64,000 nt of DNA from positions 620,001 through 684,000 of the forward strand of contig NZ_JAJKFV010000002.1 in assembly GCF_020966775.1 (NCBI RefSeq). The letters run 5' to 3'. Under the pieces are notes generated by a model, which worked only from the letters and a program-made list of their open reading frames with translations, did not search any database and was not told the origin of the DNA. Positions 27,698 through 36,131 of the stretch are shown here, piece by piece. Source of the stretch: Rhodopirellula halodulae (GTDB lineage: Bacteria > Planctomycetota > Planctomycetia > Pirellulales > Pirellulaceae). Made by a program: the position numbers and the translations under genes. The first letter of the stretch is position 1. Each line of letters begins with the position of its first letter.

Positions 27698-28233
27698 GGA
27701 GGCTCTTTCGAGACGGACGGCCACCGATCGGCGGCTCGCATCAATCGTTCAATCAATTCGCGAACCGCACCGGTTCCGCCGGGCAATCGTGTGATCCAGT
27801 GAGCGGCTTCTCGGGCGTCGATGGACGCATCATCCGGGGCCGCGGCCAATGCCACTCGATGCATGACCGCGATGTCGGGAACATCGTCGCCGATGTAGCA
27901 AACTTGTTCGGGGGTGACACCCATCGCGGACATCATCTCCGTCGCGGTTGCCCACTTGTCGCTGGAATTTTGCACCACGTGATGGATGCCCAATTCTTTG
28001 GCTCGTCGTGACAGGGCATCGCTGTGACGCGCGGTGATGATGCCGAAGTGCAGCCCCGCGTTCATCCAAGCTTTGATGCCATAGCCATCGCGAACGTGAA
28101 AGGTTTTGGTTTCGGCTCCGGTGGAGTCGTAGTACAGCTTGCCATCACTCAACACGCCATCCACGTCCGACAAAATGCATTGGATTTTGCCGGCGACTTC
28201 ACGATCCGAGAACAAGGCATGACGGGCGGACAA
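27691..28233 (-). CDS. kdsC: 3-deoxy-D-manno-octulosonate 8-phosphate phosphatase (KdsC family HAD)
   Basis: A protein of 180 residues with the HAD nucleophile motif LSDVDGVLSDG, HVRDGYGIK, ITARHSDAL, the KdsC-specific NSSDKW, GDDVPD for Mg2+ and the terminal LPGGTGAVREL. It would remove phosphate from Kdo-8-phosphate. The start is taken as TTG 28233, which has a strong AGGAG six bases upstream and begins one base after the kpsF stop; this gives the usual family length, whereas longer starts run back into kpsF without similarity. It overlaps the next gene by seven bases. Confidence 0.9.
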   Translation of the reverse strand: MSARHALFSDREVAGKIQCILSDVDGVLSDGKLYYDSTGAETKTFHVRDGYGIKAWMNAGLHFGIITARHSDALSRRAKELGIHHVVQNSSDKWATATEMMSAMGVTPEQVCYIGDDVPDIAVMHRVALAAAPDDASIDAREAAHWITRLPGGTGAVRELIERLMRAADRWPSVSKEPPC

Positions 28234-28234
28234 A

Positions 28235-29359
28235 TCAGTCTCCTGAGGTGATGGGGATGCAGCGTGGGCCGTCATCGTTTGGGTTGCTTGTGGTGCTTGG
28301 CGTTTCGGTGCGATCTGTATTGGTCGCTTGGCGAACATCGCCGGTGGCTACCAAGTCCGTGATGTCGATCATTCCAATCGGGCGTTGATCTTCGTCCACG
28401 ACAGGCAACTCGCTGATCTTTCGTTGCGACAACAGTTCGACCGCACGTGGCAACCGTTCGGTCTCCGCGACACAAACCGGGCTCTCGGTCATGAAGTTTT
28501 CGATGGGCTCGTCCAAGCTGGTCTCTTGGCGTCGTTGCAACAGTCGAGCGAGATCGCTGTCGGTGAAGATGCCGGACAATCGTTGTTGATCGTCCAGCAA
28601 CAAGATGGCCCCGCTACGTCGGCCGGAACCCCCAATCATCATCGCTTCACGAATCGTGATGGTCTGCGGTGCGACTCGGCATTCCGAGATCGGCCGCATG
28701 GCTTGTCGCACGTCGGTCAATTTGCGACCCAGTGCACCGCCGGGATGGAAACGAGCGAAGTCGTCTGGCGTGAATCCACACAAACGCGAAGCCAAGATGG
28801 CGATCGCGTCGCCCACCGCCAACATCACGGAGGTGGAACAGGTGGGAGCCAAACCATCGGGACAGGCTTCACGATGTCGGCCAATCGGAACGACATGGTC
28901 CGCAAGATCCGCCAACGGATTTTCGCGATCCGCCGTGACGGCGATGATGCCGCAGGCTTGTGACTTCAGGTACTCGACCACGCGAAGGACTTCTTCGCTG
29001 CGGCCGGAATTCGAAAAGGCGATGACCAGGTCTTTGGCTTGCACTCGACCGAGGTCACCGTGCACCGCTTCGATCGGATGCAGGAAGTGAGCCGGCGAAC
29101 CGGTGCTAGCCAACGTCGCGACCAACTTCTGTGCGATCAGTCCGGCTTTGCCCACGCCGGTCAGCACGATCGAACCTTCGCAGCGACTGATCCACGCCGC
29201 GGCTTCGGCGGCATCGGACGAGGCGATGGTGGCGGCTTTCTGAATCGCGTCGGCTTCCCGCACCATGGTCTCGCGGACCAGACGGATTTGTTCCAAAGGC
29301 GAGAGGGGCGTTAACGTCGGGATGGACCCGCCGTGTGTGGGTTGAGGTCGTGGAGCCAC
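28235..29359 (-). CDS. kdsD: D-arabinose 5-phosphate isomerase (KpsF/GutQ/KdsD family)
   Basis: A protein of 374 residues: SIS domain (IVLTGVGKAGLIAQKL, then HGDLG and FSNSGRSEEV) followed by two CBS domains (about 230-350). It should interconvert ribulose 5-phosphate and arabinose 5-phosphate, the first step towards Kdo. GTG 29359 is chosen because AAGGA stands seven bases upstream; the frame is open further back but that stretch is not conserved. It is the first gene of the kdsD-kdsC-LptC/A-like run. A perfect hairpin lies 19 bases upstream of the start. Confidence 0.93.
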   Translation of the reverse strand: MAPRPQPTHGGSIPTLTPLSPLEQIRLVRETMVREADAIQKAATIASSDAAEAAAWISRCEGSIVLTGVGKAGLIAQKLVATLASTGSPAHFLHPIEAVHGDLGRVQAKDLVIAFSNSGRSEEVLRVVEYLKSQACGIIAVTADRENPLADLADHVVPIGRHREACPDGLAPTCSTSVMLAVGDAIAILASRLCGFTPDDFARFHPGGALGRKLTDVRQAMRPISECRVAPQTITIREAMMIGGSGRRSGAILLLDDQQRLSGIFTDSDLARLLQRRQETSLDEPIENFMTESPVCVAETERLPRAVELLSQRKISELPVVDEDQRPIGMIDITDLVATGDVRQATNTDRTETPSTTSNPNDDGPRCIPITSGD

Positions 29360-29377
29360 AATCGCGTCCTTGCTCTT

Positions 29378-29400
29378 GTCGCGGATCTGGAGTCCGCGAC
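29378..29400. repeat. Perfect 8-bp hairpin in the kdsD leader
   Basis: GTCGCGGA and TCCGCGAC form perfect arms around a seven-base loop. On the minus strand it ends 19 bases before the GTG start of kdsD, leaving the ribosome site free. It may be a dispersed intergenic repeat or a leader structure. The rest of 29401-29598 shows no gene or other clear site. Confidence 0.6.
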
Positions 29401-29598
29401 GATGGGATCGCGGGACAGTCTGAATTTGCGACCCTAGCGAAAATTCGCGTTTCACCGCAAGACGAACCCGACCGCGATTACACTGCAAATCCGAGGCGAA
29501 AACGTCGTGATTTGTTGTCGAAAGGCAGCTGAGAGGCGTTCTTTCGACGCCAAGGGAATCGATCCAATCCCAAGTCCTCGGGCGACGATTGGACCGAA

Positions 29599-30516
29599 TC
29601 AGGTGGCGGCGGGTGCCATGTCTCTCAGCAACGGACTGTAGCCCGCCAGCGGACCCAAATCGGGCGACTCCGCGTGTCGCTCGGCGAGGAACGTCTTGTA
29701 ATACAACGCGACCATCAGCAGATCCGAATCGATGTCCGGGCGAAACTCAAAGCGGTCGATCAATGGAATCGTCAGGTGCCGAGCGATCTCGCGTCGGCGA
29801 GCCGCGGTCAAATACTGACGTCGTTCGGCGTAGATCGCCAACGTCCTCGCCATGCTTCGCGAGACCAAGTAGTCGCCGGGGATGTAGGACGCCAGAGGTG
29901 CCACTCGCGGATCGTCGATTTTCGCGAGCGGTAATTGCCAAGTTTTCTCATCGATGATGACCATGGTTCCGCTGGCGATGTCACCCAACCGTTGCATGCG
30001 GCGGGTGCTGAGCACACAAATCAGTCCGACCATTCCCGTCGGAATGATGAACACGGGCGGGATGTCGTCGCCCAAACTGCTCAGCGCGGCGACGGGTGCA
30101 AGATCAGCGATCCGGAGCAAGTTCCGCAGCACGGCACGCTTGCCGTTGATCGGGCAACCATCGACATCGATCACGCGAATGCCGCACGCCCATTTGCCGA
30201 TCGTGCGTCCGTTGAAGAATGTCTCCAACGCCGCCCCGTAGAACCAGCTGATCAAAAAGTAGCTGATGATCCCAACGGCGGTCGCAAAGGATCCCAAGCT
30301 CTGCAGACCAGACAGTCCCACGAACAGGATCAACGCCAAGATCACGGCCAAGATCACAACAAAACGGACAAAGACATCAATGAAGTAAGCCGGCAGCCTT
30401 CGGAACGGACCAGCCAGTTGATATTCAAACGCAATGTTCTCCGGCGTCACCACGCCGATGGTGGTGTCGAGCGGGCGTTGGGAGTCGGTGTCGAGTCGGT
30501 GATCATCGCTTGCCAT
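29599..30516 (-). CDS. RDD family membrane protein
   Basis: A protein of 305 residues. The RDD domain occupies about 30-185: AGPFRRLPAYFIDVFVRF begins it, two membrane segments follow (FVVILAVILALILFVGL and AVGIISYFLISWFYG), and NGRTIGKWACGIRVIDVDG and LRRMQRLGD-like RRMQRLGDIASGTMVII complete it. A soluble C-terminal region of about 110 residues (ARTLAIYAERRQYLTAARRREIA) follows. Some RDD proteins exchange ions, but for most no substrate is known. Its start is divergent from, and close to, the Nramp-like gene; the intergenic space is under 70 bases. Confidence 0.88.
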   Translation of the reverse strand: MASDDHRLDTDSQRPLDTTIGVVTPENIAFEYQLAGPFRRLPAYFIDVFVRFVVILAVILALILFVGLSGLQSLGSFATAVGIISYFLISWFYGAALETFFNGRTIGKWACGIRVIDVDGCPINGKRAVLRNLLRIADLAPVAALSSLGDDIPPVFIIPTGMVGLICVLSTRRMQRLGDIASGTMVIIDEKTWQLPLAKIDDPRVAPLASYIPGDYLVSRSMARTLAIYAERRQYLTAARRREIARHLTIPLIDRFEFRPDIDSDLLMVALYYKTFLAERHAESPDLGPLAGYSPLLRDMAPAAT

Positions 30517-30583
30517 GGTGGTGCTACTATATCAGTCTTTCCGCCCCGCATCCCACCTCATCTCTCCCCACCGAGGACTTGTT

Positions 30584-32185
30584 TTGGAATCAACTGAAGC
30601 CGAAGTCCCCACCGCCGCAGATTCTTCGGACCGTCGCGACCCGCCCACGCATTGGTGGCGAATCCTCACCAACATCGGGCCTGGATTGATCATCGCCGGA
30701 TCCATCGTCGGCAGTGGCGAACTGATCGCAACGACCAAAACAGGTGCCGAAGCGGGATTCACGTTGTTGTGGCTGATCCTGATCGGCTGCGTCGTGAAGG
30801 TGTTCACCCAAGTCGAAATGGGCCGGTACACATTGATCAGCGGGCAGACTTCGCTGCAGGCGTTCAACGAGCTTCCAGGGCCAAGGCTGGGGCGTCACGG
30901 AAACTGGTTGGTTTGGGCGTGGGCGGTGATGTGGTTGGCCAGCATCGGTCAGCAAGGCGGCATCGTCGGTAGCGTTGGACAAGCCGTCGCGATCACGATG
31001 CCGGCCACGTCGCATGGCGTGTCAGAGAATCAGGTTGCCGATGCTGAGCAAATGCTAACGTTTCAACGATATGCCGCCGAAGCCGAACGACAACGGTCAG
31101 GGGAAGCCGTTGATCTCTCCGGCGACGTGGAGACCTTGAGCAACCAGCAACTGCAAGCACGCGAATCTGAAGTGGTGGCGTTGAGGTTGGCTCACGAATT
31201 GGAACATGGAAAACAGGAACCACCGGACGTCGCTTTGTGGGCCACGATCATCACGATCGCAACCAGTGTTTTGTTGTACGTCGGACGTTATGGGGTGATC
31301 CAAACCTTCAGCACCGTGTTGGTGGGATCGTTCACGTTGCTGACCGTTGTCAACTTGGTGTTGTTGCAAGGTGAAGTCGACTACCGCGTGACCGCGGAGG
31401 AATTTTGGTCTGGTTTGAAAGGCAGTCTTCCGCCCAGCGAAGGTGGAAGCGGGGCGTTGGTCACCGCTTTGGCAACGTTTGGCATCATCGGTGTCGGTGC
31501 GGGCGAGTTGATTGCGTATCCCTATTGGTGTCTGGAAAAAGGCTACGCCAAATTCACTGGGAAGAATGACGGCACGGAACAATGGCGTCGTCGGGCGAGT
31601 GGTTGGATGCGGGTGATGCAGGTGGATGCCTGGGGATCGATGCTGGTCTACACCTTTGCCACCGTGGCGTTTTACTTGTTGGGTGCTGCGGTGTTGCACC
31701 GAGTGGGACTGAACCCCGAGAAGTCGGAACTGGTCCGCACGTTGGCGGTGATGTATGTGCCTGTGTTCTCGAACTGGGCGGCCGGGTTGTTTTTGTTTGG
31801 TGCGATTGCAGTTTTGTATTCCACGTTCTTTGTGGCCTGTGCCGGTCACGCTCGCGTGTTTTCCGATGCGTTGCGAGTGGTGGGGTGGATCGACGGCAGC
31901 GAAGCGACTCGCGACCGATGGGTTCGTGGTTTGGGAGCGTTCTTTCCGATCATGAGTTTGGTGTTTTACTTGGCGTTTCCATCACCGGCCCAGTTGGTTT
32001 TGATCAGTGGCATCACGCAAGGGATCGTGTTGCCAATGATCGCCGGTGCCGCGATTTGGTTCCGCTATTGCCGATCCGTGGATGGTTTGCGTCCCGGCAA
32101 GTTTTGGGACGCGATGCTTTGGCTTTCCGGCGTTGCCATGTTGATCACCGGCGTTTGGACCATCGTCGCCACGGTCACCAAGTAG
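30584..32185 (+). CDS. Nramp-related transporter lacking the canonical metal motifs
   Basis: A polytopic protein of 533 residues with at least ten hydrophobic segments. The TM1 region reads IGPGLIIAGSIVGSGELIA, where metal-transporting Nramp proteins have DPGN; the TM6 region reads GVGAGELIAYPYW where they have an MPH motif. Thus GSGELIA (residue 43) and GAGELIA (residue 305) occupy equivalent sites in the two inverted halves. A soluble insertion of about 80 residues (about 145-220, QMLTFQRYAAEAERQ...) is unusual. TTG 30584 is chosen, with GAGGA seven to eight bases upstream; an ATG at 30515 would overlap the divergent RDD start. Substrate is not predictable; a divalent metal is only one possibility. 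Confidence 0.8.
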   Translation: MESTEAEVPTAADSSDRRDPPTHWWRILTNIGPGLIIAGSIVGSGELIATTKTGAEAGFTLLWLILIGCVVKVFTQVEMGRYTLISGQTSLQAFNELPGPRLGRHGNWLVWAWAVMWLASIGQQGGIVGSVGQAVAITMPATSHGVSENQVADAEQMLTFQRYAAEAERQRSGEAVDLSGDVETLSNQQLQARESEVVALRLAHELEHGKQEPPDVALWATIITIATSVLLYVGRYGVIQTFSTVLVGSFTLLTVVNLVLLQGEVDYRVTAEEFWSGLKGSLPPSEGGSGALVTALATFGIIGVGAGELIAYPYWCLEKGYAKFTGKNDGTEQWRRRASGWMRVMQVDAWGSMLVYTFATVAFYLLGAAVLHRVGLNPEKSELVRTLAVMYVPVFSNWAAGLFLFGAIAVLYSTFFVACAGHARVFSDALRVVGWIDGSEATRDRWVRGLGAFFPIMSLVFYLAFPSPAQLVLISGITQGIVLPMIAGAAIWFRYCRSVDGLRPGKFWDAMLWLSGVAMLITGVWTIVATVTK

Positions 32186-32222
32186 GTCGGGCCATGCCCA
32201 ACAAGGTTTGCCGATACGCGTA

Positions 32223-32550
32223 GGTCAGGCCATGCCTGACGATGGTTGCTGGCCGGTTGATGTGCCTTTGCCGGGGAACATTATTCAAGAACACTCCTCG
32301 CTTCTGCGAAGCATCGGTCGGTGCGGCGGGTGAGGCCCGCCCTACGCTGGCGCATTCGTGCCCACTGAGAACCGTGGGTCAGGCCATGCCTGACGAGGGT
32401 TGTTGGCCGGTTGATGTGCCTTCGCCGGTGAACGTTTTTCGAGAACACTCCTCGCTTCTGCGAAGCATCGGTCGGTGCGGCGGGTGAGACCCGCCCTACG
32501 CTGGCGCATTCGTGCCCACTGAGAACCGTGGGTCAGGCCATGCCTGACGA
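32223..32550. repeat. Tandem repeat of a 154-bp unit
   Basis: Units at 32223-32376 and 32377-32530 are both exactly 154 bases with roughly ten differences, followed by 20 bases of a third unit (32531-32550). Each unit starts with the palindrome GTCAGGCCATGCCTGAC (arms of seven, loop CAT), and contains a second hairpin GGCGGGT/RCCCGCC. A degenerate copy of the first palindrome occurs at about 32187-32203. The whole gap 32186-32553 is repeat DNA between convergent genes; no gene is supported in it. Confidence 0.9.
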
Positions 32551-32553
32551 CAA

Positions 32554-32763
32554 TCACTGACCGACGGTTGGAGAGGTGTTCTTGCGAACGACGTCCTTGC
32601 TGTCGGGACGCAATTCGATCGACAGATTGATCGAACGATAGGTGCGATTGAATTCTTCGACGAACGATTCGCGATGGGTGGGTGGCATGAGAAGCGGTCC
32701 TTCCGCGTGATCACCCTGGTACAGGATCGCATCGCCGGGAAGCGTTTCTCGCCAACTGCTCAT
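32554..32763 (-). CDS. Small protein (69 residues) coupled to a dehydrogenase gene
   Basis: The ATG at 32763 overlaps the stop of the D-2-hydroxyacid dehydrogenase gene in an ATGA, the best evidence that it is real. The protein begins [18 protein letters not shown] and contains THRESFVEEFNRTYRSIN; it is soluble and mixed in charge, with no recognised family. Being the last frame of a three-gene overlapping run, it may work with the two dehydrogenases. Function unknown. Confidence 0.6.
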   Translation of the reverse strand: MSSWRETLPGDAILYQGDHAEGPLLMPPTHRESFVEEFNRTYRSINLSIELRPDSKDVVRKNTSPTVGQ

Positions 32764-33839
32764 GCTTGCGTTCTCACCCAGGCCGCGTGCGAATCGTTCG
32801 GATGAGGGAACCCGAGCTGCTTGTCGACGCGGTTGATGATCGTCTCGCCGTGGAAGTAACGTCGCAAATTGACGCAAGCCAACCGGTTGGAATCATCCAC
32901 CCGTCGAGCCGATTGGGCACCAACGTGCGGCGTGATCAACACGTTCGGATCGTCCCAAAGCGGACTGCTTTCCGGCAACGGCTCCGTGTAAGTCACATCA
33001 ACACCGGCACCCGCCAAATGGCCACTTTGCAATGCGTCGACCAAGGCGTCTTCGTCGAGAACCTGACCACGAGCCACGTTGATCAAATAGCCGCCCGGTT
33101 TCATCTGGGCGATCTGCTCCGCTCCGATGAACTTCCTGGTCGAGGCATTCAGTGGCAACGTCAAGATCACGATGTCACTTTGAGCGAACAGTTCGTTGAC
33201 TTGATTCGCCGGCCACAAGGATTCAACTTCGGCGGGGCAGTCCTCGGGGTAGTAGTCGGTCGCGATCAAGCGAACGTCCCACGGAGCCAATTTCGCAGCG
33301 ATGGCTCGCCCATTACCGCCTAGACCCACGATGCCGATGGTTTTGCCTCGCAAGTCATCCGTTGGCAATCGAATGAACTCTCGTTTCGGACGAGCTCGTT
33401 CGAACAGACCGATGCGACGCAGCACGCCGAACAACAACGCAAAGGTTTGCTCGGCGACCTGCGGTGCAAACAATCCGGACGCGCTGCTGACGATGATGTC
33501 AGGGTTCGCGATCACACCGGGAACGAGGCAGTGATCCAGACCCGCGGCACTGGATTGAATCCAACCCAAGCGACCGGCGGCCAAGACTCGATCCCAATCC
33601 ACCGGGACTTTCGCGTGGCCGATGAAGATGTCCGCGGTGGGAAGCAACTCATCGATGCGTTCCTGACCCGCGTCCACCACTTCGACGTGGTGGTTCAGCG
33701 GGCAGTTTGGATCGGCCTTCAGATCCGCGAGCGTTGTTTCCAGTTGCTCGATGTGTCGCGGTTCGGCGGGATAGCACAAGACGACTCGGCGGACCGATTC
33801 GACTTCACTCAAAGGCAAACGCTCACGCGGAGGCGACAT
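32760..33839 (-). CDS. D-2-hydroxyacid dehydrogenase family protein
   Basis: A protein of 359 residues. The NAD-binding motif is [13 protein letters not shown] (about residue 168), and the catalytic trio can be placed: Arg in [13 protein letters not shown], Glu in [12 protein letters not shown] and His in [12 protein letters not shown]. It would reduce a 2-keto acid or oxidise a D-2-hydroxyacid with NAD(P); the exact substrate cannot be told. It overlaps the upstream zinc dehydrogenase by 17 bases and the downstream small gene by four, so the three form one transcription unit. Confidence 0.9.
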   Translation of the reverse strand: MSPPRERLPLSEVESVRRVVLCYPAEPRHIEQLETTLADLKADPNCPLNHHVEVVDAGQERIDELLPTADIFIGHAKVPVDWDRVLAAGRLGWIQSSAAGLDHCLVPGVIANPDIIVSSASGLFAPQVAEQTFALLFGVLRRIGLFERARPKREFIRLPTDDLRGKTIGIVGLGGNGRAIAAKLAPWDVRLIATDYYPEDCPAEVESLWPANQVNELFAQSDIVILTLPLNASTRKFIGAEQIAQMKPGGYLINVARGQVLDEDALVDALQSGHLAGAGVDVTYTEPLPESSPLWDDPNVLITPHVGAQSARRVDDSNRLACVNLRRYFHGETIINRVDKQLGFPHPNDSHAAWVRTQA

Positions 33840-34926
33840 TGACGAACACCTTCAATGCATCTTTGTCTTCGACGAGCAAACGCATCATCTCTTGATAGTT
33901 GTCCAAGCCTTCGACGGGATTGGTCAGGATCTTTTCCAAGACGCCGGGGAACATCATGTCGCCGAGTGCCAGATCGCGAATACCCATTTCGAAGTGACCA
34001 CGGTTGGCGTTCACGCTACCCAACAGCAGCTTGTTGCCGAGCACCCACTCCAAGTTGATTTTGTCCGAGGGCACTTCTGATTTGCGTTCACCGCCGGTAA
34101 TGCCTGTCCAGACCACCACGCCGTTGTGACCGATGTGTTCCATCGCTTCAAACGCCAAGGGACTGAATCCCGTCGCGTCGACGATCAAATCGGGGCGACC
34201 CGTTTGCTTGACCAATTCGGTCATCGAGGTTTGCGACGTGCTGACGTAAGTCGATTCCAAACCTTCGACGATCTCGGCTTTCAAGTTGGGGGCTTCGCCG
34301 CGAGCCAACGTGAAGACTTCCAAGCCACGAAGCTTCAACACCAACGTTGTCAGCAAACCAATTTGGCCGGCACCCAAAACGTAGGCAACTTTCGGATTCC
34401 AAACCTTCATGCGGCGCTGCGCCTCGTAGGCTTGGTGAACCGCTTTGGCGGCGCAGCTCATCGGTTCTTGCAAAACATGCAAGTGTTGCAGGCCTTGTGG
34501 CACGCGAACGATGTACTCCTCTTCGTCGACGAAGTACTCGGTCAAGAAACCATGACGCAGGTTGATGCCGCGTTCGTAGTAGGTTTCTTCGCTGGTCATG
34601 TCGTTGGTGCCGATCAAGTCATAGATCGAACTACCCGGGCGACGGACTGTCGCGGTCACGAAGTCGCCCGGTTTGACTCGTTTGACGTTTTCCCCCACGG
34701 CTTCGACGACGCCGAAACACTCGTGGCCGATCACCAAGTAATCGTCGCCGTCGGGGGCGTTGCCATAGAGAGCGTCATTGATCTCGCGATCGGTCGCATC
34801 CACACCGACTTTCAATACTTTGACCAGCACACCCATTCCGCCTTCGATCTGGTCGACCGACGGGCGAGCGATCTCTTGCATGTGAACGCTGTTGGGGGTT
34901 CCTGGCCTGACCGCGACGGCTTTCAT
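33823..34926 (-). CDS. Zinc-type glucose 1-dehydrogenase-like MDR oxidoreductase
   Basis: A protein of 367 residues starting [16 protein letters not shown] (ATG 34926; the open frame extends upstream without similarity). It fits the archaeal glucose dehydrogenase branch of medium-chain dehydrogenases: [13 protein letters not shown] supplies His and Glu for zinc, and [17 protein letters not shown] is the nucleotide-binding motif. The position of the usual first zinc cysteine is Asp (VGVDATDRE), as known in Haloferax glucose dehydrogenase, and the four structural-zinc cysteines are absent from the [12 protein letters not shown] region. Glucose as substrate is a family guess. It is divergent from the sufR-like gene. 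Confidence 0.8.
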   Translation of the reverse strand: MKAVAVRPGTPNSVHMQEIARPSVDQIEGGMGVLVKVLKVGVDATDREINDALYGNAPDGDDYLVIGHECFGVVEAVGENVKRVKPGDFVTATVRRPGSSIYDLIGTNDMTSEETYYERGINLRHGFLTEYFVDEEEYIVRVPQGLQHLHVLQEPMSCAAKAVHQAYEAQRRMKVWNPKVAYVLGAGQIGLLTTLVLKLRGLEVFTLARGEAPNLKAEIVEGLESTYVSTSQTSMTELVKQTGRPDLIVDATGFSPLAFEAMEHIGHNGVVVWTGITGGERKSEVPSDKINLEWVLGNKLLLGSVNANRGHFEMGIRDLALGDMMFPGVLEKILTNPVEGLDNYQEMMRLLVEDKDALKVFVNVASA

Positions 34927-35090
34927 CAAAAAATTCCACTCATCTGGGGGTGTCGAAAAAACGGAGATGAGGCCGGACGCGACCCCTTCATTAGGCATTG
35001 AGGGACGAGATCGTCCTGCAACGGCCCAGATCCTAACGAGACAGCGAATTTCCCGTGAGGGGGTTCTCTATGTATTTTTCGCAAGAACGC

Positions 35091-35118
35091 TTGTCAAAAA
35101 TCATCGGATTGGAATACT
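35091..35118 (+). promoter_or_regulatory. Possible promoter of the sufR-like gene
   Basis: TTGTCA (35091-35096) and AATACT (35113-35118) are separated by 16 bases. If used, transcription would begin about 35124-35126, at the ATG itself. There is no Shine-Dalgarno sequence in the bases before the ATG, which fits a leaderless mRNA. Matches are partial, so this is tentative. Confidence 0.35.
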
Positions 35119-35125
35119 TACCTGT

Positions 35126-36046
35126 ATGCCAACTTCTTCCTCCACAACCGAATCCAACACCAAAGCGTCCGTCGAGGCGACGGTGGTGATGAATTCACGA
35201 CCTCAAACAGCCGCGAATTCCGCGGTGGTGAGGAGCGTGGACCGGGAGTTGTTGCAGTGTCTTCGCAGTGGGGAATCCAAGGCGATTGGCGATTTGACGC
35301 AGCAATTGGGCGTGACCGCGACGGCGGTTCGACAACGTGTCGAACGGTTGCTCGAGGTTGGGTTGATCGCCCGAGAGAAGGTCGTCGCTGGTCGTGGACG
35401 CCCCACTTACCGATACGTGTTGACGCCCGCCGGTTATCGCCGGGCGGGTGCTGACGCGACGGAATTGGCCGAGGCCATGTGGGCGGAAATCGTCGCCATG
35501 GCGGACGGCGAGACTCGCGAAAACTTGATCTCAGCCATCGCTTCGCGGCTGGGGCGTCAATTTGCCGCGGCTTTGCGGGAAGGCTCGAATCGAGAACCCT
35601 CTACGGCGAGCGGTGAGTCGACGACGAGCGATCCCGCGACGGAAGAAGTGCGGGCCGACGAGACGGAAGCGGTCGCTCATTCCGCGACCTGTTCCTGTCA
35701 CCAATCTACCGATTCCGAATCCTTTCATCTCCGCATGCAGCGATTGACTTCGATGCTGCAGAACAAAGAGATCTCGGCATCTTTGATCGAGCCGGACTCC
35801 GACGAAGACGGTGTCTTGCCCGTTTTGGACATCGAGGCGTGTCCGTTCCCCAGTCTGACCGCCGCGGCCGGGGATCGATCCATGTGCCGACTCGAAGAGC
35901 AAATGCTTTCCGAAGCGTTGGGCGAGGACGTTCACCTCAGCAGTTGTCGTCTGGACGGCGATTCCTGTTGCCAATTCACCACAAAATCGGATCTTGAATC
36001 CGAGGCTTCCACCAAACCTGATTCATCCAAAACCGATTCGGCTTGA
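35126..36046 (+). CDS. sufR: SufR-like Fe-S cluster transcriptional regulator
   Basis: A protein of 306 residues. After a non-conserved N-terminal tail, a winged helix lies at about 40-110 (DRELLQCLRSGESKAIGDL, VTATAVRQRVERLLEVGLI, GRPTYRYVLTPAGYR). The C-terminal region has the cysteines expected of an Fe-S binding repressor: Cys239 in EACPFPSL, Cys254 in SMCRLEEQ, Cys274 in SSCRLDG and Cys281/Cys282. A further CSC is found near residue 190. It is immediately upstream of sufC, so autoregulation with control of the suf genes by cluster status is likely by analogy with cyanobacterial SufR. ATG 35126 is preferred over a start 78 codons earlier, which would overlap the divergent gene. Confidence 0.88.
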   Translation: MPTSSSTTESNTKASVEATVVMNSRPQTAANSAVVRSVDRELLQCLRSGESKAIGDLTQQLGVTATAVRQRVERLLEVGLIAREKVVAGRGRPTYRYVLTPAGYRRAGADATELAEAMWAEIVAMADGETRENLISAIASRLGRQFAAALREGSNREPSTASGESTTSDPATEEVRADETEAVAHSATCSCHQSTDSESFHLRMQRLTSMLQNKEISASLIEPDSDEDGVLPVLDIEACPFPSLTAAAGDRSMCRLEEQMLSEALGEDVHLSSCRLDGDSCCQFTTKSDLESEASTKPDSSKTDSA

Positions 36047-36131
36047 TTCGCGAGAGTACCCAGTTCCGCGACACAACGAACGCCGAATTCATATACGACC
36101 CACTGTCTATCTCTTGAAGGCTTGTCTTCCC

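Noticed and set aside
32223-32550. CRISPR array
   Set aside because: Period of 154 bases with no short-repeat/unique-spacer structure and no cas genes.
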